From Sulfitobacter sp. (lineage in GTDB: Bacteria > Pseudomonadota > Alphaproteobacteria > Rhodobacterales > Rhodobacteraceae), in NCBI GenBank assembly GCA_024636405.1, contig JAGXHC010000069.1, forward strand, positions 1-6,856: a DNA stretch of 6,856 nt. The letters run 5' to 3'. The position numbers were made by a program, and so were the translations under genes. The notes beneath the pieces were generated by a model. The model did no database searches, was not told the DNA's origin, and saw nothing but the letters and a program-made list of their open reading frames with translations. Positions 1 through 5,801 of this stretch are shown here, in pieces (positions within the stretch are counted from its first letter, which is position 1; every line of letters begins with the position of its first letter).

Positions 1-1
1 A

Positions 2-847
2 CCTGGGGCCCCGGATCCGCAAGGTAATCGGATGGTCCAGACATGGCCAACACATCCGTCCGAGACGCTATTGCGTCAACAGGCTTCAGAGACAACTTTC
101 CCAGCAGGGCGTCCGCAACCACCGACTGACAAGAATGGCGGCGCCTCCGGCAATCCGGTTGTGCGTCAAATGCCTGAAGCACATGTCGTCGCGGCCACGG
201 CCCAAAATACGTCTCTGCGCTCCTCGCTACCTTTGCAGCATCACCGTGATGGTGACGCCGCGCTGATCCCGCCGCGCACAGCGCAGATGCGCGCGCCGCA
301 ACCCGTTTTCACATCTGCGACGATTGCAGCGCCAATGGTTCATGCATCGCAAAGCATCCGTACAACTAACCGAGAAGTTGCACCGGATTTATCGTGGGAT
401 CCCGTCGCCGCGACAACAAAAACCACCACTTTGCTACAGACCCGCGCTGATTTGCCAGTTCAGATCGCGCGTCAACTGGCCGAGATCATGCCCCAGATGC
501 AATCCCGGCAGGTAGACATTGCGCTCAGCCCGGAGGAGTTGGGCCGCGTCAGGCTGACTGTTACGACCGGCGAAAACGCAATTACGGTAAACATTCTGGC
601 TGAGCGCGCCGAAACTCTGGAGTTGATGCGTCGTAATATTGACCAGCTTGGCCAGGAATTTCAGTCTCTGGGCTATCACAACATCGCATTTTCATTTGCA
701 GATGGTCAGCAGCCAACAGACGGCGGTTCAGAGCAATCGGGAAATGACGACAGCAACGCGCAATCTACGACCAATCATTCGGACGAAACGTTGCCAGAAA
801 TATCGATCGCCCTCGGCGCTACGACTGGCGTCGATTTGAGGCTTTGA
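2..847 (+). CDS. fliK: Flagellar hook-length control protein FliK, C-terminal part (5' end outside window)
   Basis: FliK is an exported molecular ruler that measures hook length and switches the flagellar export gate from hook to filament substrates. The frame is open to the left edge, so the first ATG at 32 is probably internal and the real start lies outside. Of the 281 visible residues, the first ~150 are a low-complexity stretch rich in Gln, Thr, Ala and Pro, typical of the poorly conserved FliK N-terminal and linker region. Residues ~151-232 match the conserved C-terminal Flg_hook domain: an amphipathic helix starting LPVQIARQLAEI, then the signature LSPEELGRVRLTV, a second strand (AITVNILAE), and a helix ending in LGYHNIAFSF. 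A hydrophilic Ser/Asn/Asp/Gln tail follows, as is common in FliK. flgD starts 12 bases downstream, which fits a hook-assembly operon. The family is called from the C-terminal signature and the flgD neighbour; the overall length is unknown. Confidence 0.85.
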   Translation, partial: PGAPDPQGNRMVQTWPTHPSETLLRQQASETTFPAGRPQPPTDKNGGASGNPVVRQMPEAHVVAATAQNTSLRSSLPLQHHRDGDAALIPPRTAQMRAPQPVFTSATIAAPMVHASQSIRTTNREVAPDLSWDPVAATTKTTTLLQTRADLPVQIARQLAEIMPQMQSRQVDIALSPEELGRVRLTVTTGENAITVNILAERAETLELMRRNIDQLGQEFQSLGYHNIAFSFADGQQPTDGGSEQSGNDDSNAQSTTNHSDETLPEISIALGATTGVDLRL

Positions 848-848
848 A

Positions 849-854
849 AGAGGA
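849..854 (+). promoter_or_regulatory. Ribosome binding site of flgD
   Basis: AGAGGA lies 5 bases before the ATG at 860, immediately after the fliK stop at 845-847. It supports that ATG as the flgD start and translation from a shared fliK-flgD mRNA. Confidence 0.7.
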
Positions 855-859
855 ACATC

Positions 860-1537
860 ATGATTATCCCCCCTACAGCGACAAACCCAAGCAGCAACGG
901 CAGCGGTGCATTGGCCCAAGCCAGCCCCGTTCTGTCCTCTGATTTTGAGACCTTTCTTAAAATGTTGACGGCTCAGGCCAAATACCAGGATCCGATGGAC
1001 CCGGTAGATTCCTCACAATACGCTGCACAGCTTGCCCAATTTTCAATGGTGGAGCAGCAAGTTATGTCGAATGACCTGCTGGCCGCGCTGACGGTTCAGC
1101 TTGGTTCAGGAAACATGGCACAAATGGCGAGCTGGATCGGCATGGAGGCAAGAACCACCGCACCGATCCTTTTCGATGGCAGTCCGGTCACCGTCACGCC
1201 CAATCCCGTCGCGATTTCAGATGAGGTTTTTCTGGTCATTTATGACGAAAATGGTCAGGAGGTACAGCGCATCTCCATCCCGGTATCCGCAGATCCGATT
1301 GAATGGTCGGGTGTGGCAGATGATGGTACGTCGTTCCCGGAAGGGCTGTACAGCTTTGGGGTCGAAAGCCGGGCAGACGGCGAAATACTAGCGATAGATC
1401 CCGCAGAAACATATGCCCGCGTGACCGAAGCACGCACTCAGGCGGGTGAAACGGTGTTGATACTGGAAGGCGGATCCGCAGTGCTGGCCAGCAGCATCAG
1501 CGCCCTGCGAGAACCTGCGCAGCTACCCGATGCTTAG
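860..1537 (+). CDS. flgD: Flagellar hook-capping (basal-body rod modification) protein FlgD
   Basis: FlgD forms the temporary cap at the tip of the growing hook, guides FlgE assembly there, and is exported through the flagellar type III apparatus. The 225-residue length is usual for the family. Residues 1-27 are a Ser/Asn/Ala-rich disordered start, as in other exported rod and hook proteins. Residues ~28-70 carry the FlgD N-terminal signature: FETFLKMLTAQAKYQDPMDP followed by DSSQYAAQLAQFSMVEQ. The C-terminal half is a beta-rich Tudor/Ig-like region, with GSPVTVTPNP near residues 109-118 and an FPEGLYSFGVES strand typical of FlgD Ig-like domains. The start has a good ribosome binding site 12 bases after fliK. 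The TAG stop overlaps the TAA of the convergent oxidoreductase gene by 4 bases. The domain signature and fliK neighbour make this call firm. Confidence 0.93.
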   Translation: MIIPPTATNPSSNGSGALAQASPVLSSDFETFLKMLTAQAKYQDPMDPVDSSQYAAQLAQFSMVEQQVMSNDLLAALTVQLGSGNMAQMASWIGMEARTTAPILFDGSPVTVTPNPVAISDEVFLVIYDENGQEVQRISIPVSADPIEWSGVADDGTSFPEGLYSFGVESRADGEILAIDPAETYARVTEARTQAGETVLILEGGSAVLASSISALREPAQLPDA

Positions 1538-2862
1538 CGGTCACTCATAGCAAAGGCCGCGTAGGCGAAGGGCATCACAGCACGTCGGAAACGGCCCAAC
1601 TCAAACCGGGCAAGTGGTCGTTGCATCGCGGCGGGAAAAACACGGTCCGGACTTTTTCCCAACACCAGATCGGCAAGCAATGCGCCCGAGTAACTGGCCA
1701 TGGCAACGCCGTTCCCATGATAGCACATTGCCGCGAACATACCCGGCTGATCCGGAACTTCCCCGACAAATGGCATACGGTCGCGGGCGATACAGACCAT
1801 CCCAGACCACGCGTGCGCCGTCTCCACCTGCCGCCAGGCCGGGAACATCGCGTCGAAATCCCGCCGCGCCCGCGCAATGGCGCGCGCCTCTGATCCGGGA
1901 CTTGCCAACAGGCCTCCGCGCACGCCGAACAACATCCGCTTGTCGGGCATAAGTCGAAAATAATGCAGCAGCCGCCGTGTGTCATAACTGGCCTGCCCTG
2001 TGGTCCAGCCTTGCGTGTTCAGTTCAATGTCGGTGAGTGGGCGGGTCACGATGATGCTTGATTGCGTTGGCATGTATCGCCCTGCCAACCAGTCAGGCAC
2101 ATCGTCAGAGGAATAACCGTTTGTGGCAATAATCACTTTGTCGGCTGTGACGCGGCCCCCCGGAGTTGTCAGAACGTAGGCATCGCGCTGCTTCGAAATC
2201 TCGGACACTGGCGTCCCTTCGAACATTTGCGCGCCTGCCGCCTCGGCTATCTGCGCAAGTCCGGTTATGTATTTGCGCGGATTCAGCGCGAAGCCGACAG
2301 GCAGGGTCAGCGCGCCGTGAAATCCCGCGTTCATCCCTGCACCCGCAAGATCCGATTTGTTCGTCAGCGTTGCGGTGACGCCGTAATCTTCGGCAATGGA
2401 GTCCACATCACGCCTCAATGCCTCAAAATCTTTGGGGCGATGCGCCAGTTGCGTCTCACCTTCGGAATGACGGTCGACATCCAGGTCGTGGCGCGTGACG
2501 AAATCGTCGACAAGATTGATCGCCGCCACCTCTGCTGCGCGCCAATCATGTCGTCCCGCTTTGCCAAACTGCCGTTCCAGCGCTGCGTTGTCCAACATGC
2601 CACCGCCCAGACAGCAAAACCCACCGTTGCGCCCCGACGCACCCCACCCGATCTGTCTGCTTTCTAGAACGGTCACCGATACGCCCGCGTGGGCAAGATG
2701 TAGTGCCGCTGAAACACCGCTGAACCCGCCGCCCACAATGGCCACATCGCAGCGATGGTCGCCGGCAAGCTTGTGCCGCGACGCCGTGCTGATGGTTTGG
2801 TCCCACCAGCACCCTGCCCGTGGCCCATCGCCATAAGCGAAATCCGGATAGATCCGTTTCAT
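1534..2862 (-). CDS. puuB: FAD-dependent oxidoreductase (DAO family), PuuB-like, probable gamma-glutamylputrescine or other polyamine oxidase
   Basis: This is a 442-residue cytoplasmic flavoprotein of the D-amino-acid-oxidase (DAO) fold. Residues 39-67 form the Rossmann dinucleotide-binding unit, with GGGFSG at 44-49 and the ribose-binding Glu67 at the end of strand 2. GASGRNGG at 74-81 is shared with PuuB and related amine oxidases. IIATNGY at 244-250 and the C-terminal YHGNGVAMASYSGALLADL (381-399) are the other FAD-contact regions. E. coli PuuB, about 426 residues, oxidises gamma-glutamylputrescine to gamma-glutamyl-aminobutyraldehyde, NH3 and H2O2 in putrescine breakdown. The ATG overlaps the potI stop (ATGA, 2862-2859) and no strong Shine-Dalgarno precedes it, so translation is probably coupled to potI. 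Being the last gene of a polyamine transporter operon supports a polyamine-derived substrate. The fold is certain; the exact substrate is inferred, and many DAO paralogues sit beside pot genes. Confidence 0.8.
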   Translation of the reverse strand: MKRIYPDFAYGDGPRAGCWWDQTISTASRHKLAGDHRCDVAIVGGGFSGVSAALHLAHAGVSVTVLESRQIGWGASGRNGGFCCLGGGMLDNAALERQFGKAGRHDWRAAEVAAINLVDDFVTRHDLDVDRHSEGETQLAHRPKDFEALRRDVDSIAEDYGVTATLTNKSDLAGAGMNAGFHGALTLPVGFALNPRKYITGLAQIAEAAGAQMFEGTPVSEISKQRDAYVLTTPGGRVTADKVIIATNGYSSDDVPDWLAGRYMPTQSSIIVTRPLTDIELNTQGWTTGQASYDTRRLLHYFRLMPDKRMLFGVRGGLLASPGSEARAIARARRDFDAMFPAWRQVETAHAWSGMVCIARDRMPFVGEVPDQPGMFAAMCYHGNGVAMASYSGALLADLVLGKSPDRVFPAAMQRPLARFELGRFRRAVMPFAYAAFAMSDR

Positions 2863-3680
2863 CCCGCTGCGCGTTCAGCTGCCTGGGCATCGCGTTGTGC
2901 AAGTACCGAATTGCGTTTGGAAATGAGCGACGCAGTGATGACGCCGACTGTCACGATGCCAATCATGATTGTCGAAAGCGCGTTAATTTCCGGCGAGACG
3001 CCCAAACGTACCGCGCTCCAGATCTTTATCGGAAGCGTGGTCGAGGACGGACCGGAGGTGAAGGATGCGATCACCAGATCATCCAGCGAAAGGGTGAAAG
3101 CCAACAGCCAGCCCGCAATAACCGCAGGCGCGATGATCGGCAGAGTGACAAGGCGGAAGGCGTCAAAGGGCGAACAGCCAAGGTCCAGCGCCGCCTCTTC
3201 CAGTGACCGGTCAAACGTGACCAGCCGGGAAGATACCACAACAGAAACATAGCACATCGAAAACGTAGTATGCGCCAGAACAATGGTCAGCACACCGCGG
3301 TCCAACCCGATGCCGATGAACAACAACAGCAGCGACAGACCCGTGATCACCTCGGGCATCACCAGAGGTGCGTAGATCATCCCGGAAAACAGCGTCCGGC
3401 CCAAAAAACGCCCGCCCCGCACCAGCACGTAAGCCGCCATGGTGCCAAGGATCGTGGCAAGCGTCGATGATATTACCGCCACTTTCAACGTCACCCATGC
3501 GGCGTCCAGAAAGGCCTCGTTGCGGAGCAGTTCGCCGTACCACTTCGTTGAAAATCCGGCCCAGACCGTGACCAGTTTGCTGGAGTTGAAGCTATAGAAA
3601 ACCAGCAACACCATCGGCAGATACAGAAACGCAAATCCCAACGTCAGCGACGTCACATTGAACCAGCTAGTCTTGTTCAT
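2859..3680 (-). CDS. potI: Polyamine ABC transporter, inner-membrane permease PotI-type
   Basis: This is the second membrane subunit of a putrescine/polyamine importer; it pairs with PotH to form the channel driven by PotG. The protein is 273 residues with about six membrane segments, near 12-31, 62-87, 97-124, 130-151, 177-198 and 234-254. The N-terminal FLYLPMVLLVFYSFNSSKL and VWAGFSTKWYGELL closely resemble E. coli PotI. The cytoplasmic EAA loop that docks on the ATPase is at 162-181 (EAALDLG, then Pro181). The frame extends upstream to an ATG at 3782, but those 34 extra residues are hydrophilic, unlike any PotI and lie over potH. The ATG at 3680 has a GGAGG 7 bases upstream and overlaps the potH stop as ATGA, so it is chosen. 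The stop overlaps the oxidoreductase start in the same way. Substrate (putrescine versus spermidine) cannot be read from this subunit. Confidence 0.92.
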   Translation of the reverse strand: MNKTSWFNVTSLTLGFAFLYLPMVLLVFYSFNSSKLVTVWAGFSTKWYGELLRNEAFLDAAWVTLKVAVISSTLATILGTMAAYVLVRGGRFLGRTLFSGMIYAPLVMPEVITGLSLLLLFIGIGLDRGVLTIVLAHTTFSMCYVSVVVSSRLVTFDRSLEEAALDLGCSPFDAFRLVTLPIIAPAVIAGWLLAFTLSLDDLVIASFTSGPSSTTLPIKIWSAVRLGVSPEINALSTIMIGIVTVGVITASLISKRNSVLAQRDAQAAERAAG

Positions 3681-4552
3681 GTCTCCGCCTCCGCCTGTTT
3701 CTGCTGGTTGCGCTGGAACAGCACGATGGGCACGATCAGGATCAAAAGCAAAATCACGGCCACCGCCGACGCAACCGGCCAATCGCGGTTGTTGAAAAAC
3801 TCTTCAAACAGTACCTTGCCGATCATCAACGTACCCGAACCGCCCAGAAGCGAGGGGATCACAAATTCCCCCAGCGCCGGAATGAACACCAGAAAACACC
3901 CCGCAATAATGCCGTTGCGCGACAGCGGGATCGTGATCAGCCAGAAGGCCTGTATGCGCGAACACCCCAGATCCTCCGCCGCCTCAATCAGCGATTCGTC
4001 CAGACGGTCCAGCGCGGCATAGATCGGCAGGATCATGAATGGCAGGTAAGTATAGACGATGCCGATATAGACAGCCGTGGTCGTATTCATGATCGTCAGC
4101 GGCGCAGAAACCAGACCTGTCCAGAGCAGGAACTGGTTCAACAGACCTTCGTTGCTGAGAATGCCCACCCAAGCGTAAACCCGGATCAGAAAGCTTGTCC
4201 AGAATGGCAAGATCACCAGCATCATCAGCGTCGGCCGCCATTCTTCAGGAGCGCGGGCCATGCCGTAAGCCATTGGATAGCCAACAAGAAGTGCGAGCAC
4301 AGTCGATATTGCTGCAATCTGAAGGCTGCTCAGGTAGGCCTTCCAATAAAGATCATCAGAGGCGAGAAACGCGAAGGTTTCGAAATCGAAAGCCCCGAAC
4401 ATTTCGGCCAAACCGTCCTTGAACGTCGGCGTATAGGGCGGGATTGACAGCGCGAGGTCCGACATCGAAATTTTGAACACGATAAAGAACGGAATCAGGA
4501 ACAGCGCCAGAAGCCAGGCGTAAGGCACAGCGATCAACATAAAGCGCCGCAT
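3677..4552 (-). CDS. potH: Polyamine ABC transporter, inner-membrane permease PotH-type
   Basis: This is the first membrane subunit of the importer, forming a heterodimer with PotI. The 291 residues include about six membrane segments, near 6-28, 73-98, 108-134, 160-181, 203-228 and 256-279. Stretches closely matching E. coli PotH include LPFWTSFLIRVYAW (115-128), VYIGIVYTYLPFMILPIYAA (161-180), GEFVIPSLLGG (228-238) and EEFFNNRDWPVASAVAV (250-266). The EAA ATPase-docking loop is at 190-209 (EAAEDLGCSRIQAF, then Pro209). The start at 4552 has a GGAGG 9 bases upstream. The frame stays open further upstream, but I saw no ATG or GTG start in the ~60 bases I read. The N terminus is therefore shorter than in E. 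coli PotH, which has a ~25-residue extension before the first membrane segment. The stop overlaps the potI start as ATGA; the start overlaps a 14-codon open frame that bridges to potG. Confidence 0.93.
   Translation of the reverse strand: MRRFMLIAVPYAWLLALFLIPFFIVFKISMSDLALSIPPYTPTFKDGLAEMFGAFDFETFAFLASDDLYWKAYLSSLQIAAISTVLALLVGYPMAYGMARAPEEWRPTLMMLVILPFWTSFLIRVYAWVGILSNEGLLNQFLLWTGLVSAPLTIMNTTTAVYIGIVYTYLPFMILPIYAALDRLDESLIEAAEDLGCSRIQAFWLITIPLSRNGIIAGCFLVFIPALGEFVIPSLLGGSGTLMIGKVLFEEFFNNRDWPVASAVAVILLLILIVPIVLFQRNQQKQAEAET
3688..3692 (-). promoter_or_regulatory. Ribosome binding site that decides the potI start
   Basis: On the minus strand a GGAGG lies 7 bases before the ATG at 3680, inside the last codons of potH. 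A second GGAG (3686-3683) is too close to the ATG to be preferred. This site favours the short PotI over the 34-residue longer frame. Confidence 0.65.
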
Positions 4553-4596
4553 CAGCAGGGGCCTCCGGTCAGGTTCAGCGCGAAATTCATGCTCAT
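4552..4596 (-). other. 14-codon open frame bridging potG and potH (possible coupling minicistron)
   Basis: On the minus strand an ATG at 4596-4594 overlaps the potG TGA as ATGA. It opens a frame encoding MSMNFALNLTGGPC and closes with a TGA at 4554-4552 that overlaps the potH ATG as TGATG. The potH ribosome binding site lies inside this frame. Only a weak GGA precedes the ATG, so translation would have to come from ribosomes finishing potG. The double overlap is seen directly; a role in keeping translation continuous from potG to potH is inferred. A stable peptide product is unlikely. The arrangement could also be chance in a 40-base spacer. Confidence 0.25.
4562..4566 (-). promoter_or_regulatory. 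Ribosome binding site of potH
   Basis: GGAGG on the minus strand, 9 bases before the potH ATG at 4552. It supports this ATG over the second in-frame ATG four codons further in (residue 5). Confidence 0.65.
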
Positions 4597-5720
4597 TGAT
4601 CCAGCAGCACGCCGGCGGTGGCGCTCCATGAGATCCAGACAGGGTCTTCCCATGTAATATCGCGGCGCGCGATGCGCCGGGTGTTGGCGGTTTGCGCCTT
4701 GATCACGCGACCGCCGGGCAGTTCGACATGATAGGTCGACAGGTTCCCCAGATACGCAATATCCAACACCTTGCCTTGCACCGCATTGTCGCTGTCGGCA
4801 GGTTTTTCCACTGTAATCTTGATCTTTTCTGGACGCACAGCCAATTGGCAGGTCTGCCCTTCGGTGAACGGCTTGGCAGATGCGGCAATAACCGGAGGCT
4901 GGCCATCAACCCAGGCAAGTTCGTAACGGTCCTCTCCGCTGGCTTTCACAGTGCCTTCGATGATGTTCACATCCCCGATGAAGTCGGCGACATAGATCGA
5001 ATTGGGCGCCTCATAGATTACGGCGGGCGTGGCAACCTGGATGATCTTGCCTTCGTCCATCACCGCAACGCGGGACGCGACGGTCATCGCCTCCTCCTGA
5101 TCGTGCGTCACGATCACAAACGTGGTGCCCGTGGTTTCCTGAATATCCATCAATTCAAACTGGGTATCCTGGCGCAACTTTTTGTCCAGCGCTCCCAGTG
5201 GTTCGTCCAGCAGCAACAGCTTTGGTGCCTTCGCCAGAGACCGGGCCAGGGCCACCCGCTGCCGCTGTCCGCCGGAAATCTGATGCGGTTTTCGCAGTGC
5301 GAATTTCTCCAGCCGGGTCAGTTTCAGCATCTCGTCCACGCGAGCAGAGATCTGGTCCTTGTCCATCTTTCCGCGCTTCAGGCCAAAGGCAATGTTGTCC
5401 CAGACGGTCAGATGCGGAAACAGCGCGTATGACTGGAACATCATATTCACCGCGCGTTTGTTCGGCGGCACTGCGGCAATGTTCTGACCAGACAGCATGA
5501 TCTTACCCGAGGTGACATTTTCAAATCCGGCAAGCATCCGCATCATCGTAGTCTTGCCACAGCCCGATGGCCCCAAAAGAGCAAAGAATTCCTGGGCATA
5601 TATATCAAGCGTAAGATCATCAATGGCGACAAATTCGCCAAATTTCTTCGTGACGTTCTCAAACCGGATCAGCGGTTCTTCGTTCGGGTCGTCCCAGGGG
5701 GCGAATACGGGCTGGTTCAC
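4593..5720 (-). CDS. potG: Polyamine ABC transporter, ATP-binding subunit PotG/PotA-type
   Basis: This is the cytoplasmic ATPase that powers polyamine import by binding the EAA loops of PotH and PotI. The protein is 375 residues, close to E. coli PotG (about 377). From the GTG start, Walker A GPSGCGKTT is at 50-58, the Q-loop Gln at 96, the ABC signature ISGGQRQRVALARSL at 148-162, Walker B LLLLDEP at 168-174, the D-loop SALD-equivalent GALD at 176-179, and the switch His at 206. All catalytic residues are intact. Residues beyond ~290 form the TOBE-type regulatory domain (QLAVRPEKIKI, then VLDIAYLGNLSTYHVELPGG). The GTG at 5720 is preferred, with AAAGGA 10 bases upstream, giving an N terminus (NQPVFAPWDDP) similar to PotG homologues. 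An ATG at 5768 would add 16 Cys/Pro-rich residues and begins inside a hairpin, so it is rejected. The TGA overlaps the start of a 14-codon frame leading to potH. Confidence 0.93.
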   Translation of the reverse strand: MNQPVFAPWDDPNEEPLIRFENVTKKFGEFVAIDDLTLDIYAQEFFALLGPSGCGKTTMMRMLAGFENVTSGKIMLSGQNIAAVPPNKRAVNMMFQSYALFPHLTVWDNIAFGLKRGKMDKDQISARVDEMLKLTRLEKFALRKPHQISGGQRQRVALARSLAKAPKLLLLDEPLGALDKKLRQDTQFELMDIQETTGTTFVIVTHDQEEAMTVASRVAVMDEGKIIQVATPAVIYEAPNSIYVADFIGDVNIIEGTVKASGEDRYELAWVDGQPPVIAASAKPFTEGQTCQLAVRPEKIKITVEKPADSDNAVQGKVLDIAYLGNLSTYHVELPGGRVIKAQTANTRRIARRDITWEDPVWISWSATAGVLLDQ

Positions 5721-5730
5721 GCTTTGGCAT

Positions 5731-5736
5731 TCCTTT
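5731..5736 (-). promoter_or_regulatory. Probable ribosome binding site of potG
   Basis: AAAGGA on the minus strand, 10 bases before the GTG at 5720. The spacing is slightly long. An ATG directly after this motif (5730-5728) is in another frame and gives no PotG sequence. Confidence 0.5.
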
Positions 5737-5763
5737 GGTGGGGGCGGCGAACAACACGAAAGA

Positions 5764-5786
5764 GGCAAGGCCGTGCTGGCCTTGCC
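5764..5786 (-). terminator. Intercistronic hairpin between potF and potG (possible partial terminator or 3'-end stabiliser)
   Basis: The arms 5764-5772 (GGCAAGGCC) and 5778-5786 (GGCCTTGCC) pair perfectly over 9 bp around a 5-base loop. On the minus strand the hairpin begins 15 bases after the potF stop codon and is followed by TCTTTCGTGTTGTT, with 9 T in 14 but no unbroken run. A strong stem with an imperfect U tract directly after a binding-protein gene is the known pattern by which ABC operons make more binding protein than membrane subunits, through partial termination or protection of the upstream mRNA. The structure is seen; its effect is inferred. Confidence 0.6.
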
Positions 5787-5801
5787 CCGTGTCGCGATGG
5801 G

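Noticed and set aside
32..34. ATG at 32 as the start of fliK
   Set aside because: The frame is open to the window edge, no convincing ribosome binding site precedes it, and FliK proteins are usually much longer.
1879..1888. 10-base palindrome GGCGCGCGCC
   Set aside because: It falls in Arg/Ala codons of the oxidoreductase (RAIARARR region) and is explained by GC-rich coding sequence; no neighbouring repeat or site supports a function.
2062..2667. Plus-strand open frame (201 codons) antisense to the oxidoreductase
   Set aside because: It is embedded in a gene with full FAD-binding motifs; the translation is Arg/Cys/His-rich and unlike any known domain.
3681..3782. N-terminal 34-residue extension of PotI from an upstream ATG
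   Set aside because: The extension overlaps the conserved PotH C-terminal region, is not PotI-like, and the ATG at 3680 has both a good ribosome binding site and an ATGA overlap.
4692..5432. Long plus-strand open frame (246 codons) antisense to potG
   Set aside because: It lies wholly within potG, whose catalytic motifs are intact. Its translation shows no recognisable domain and it looks like a by-product of codon bias in the real gene.
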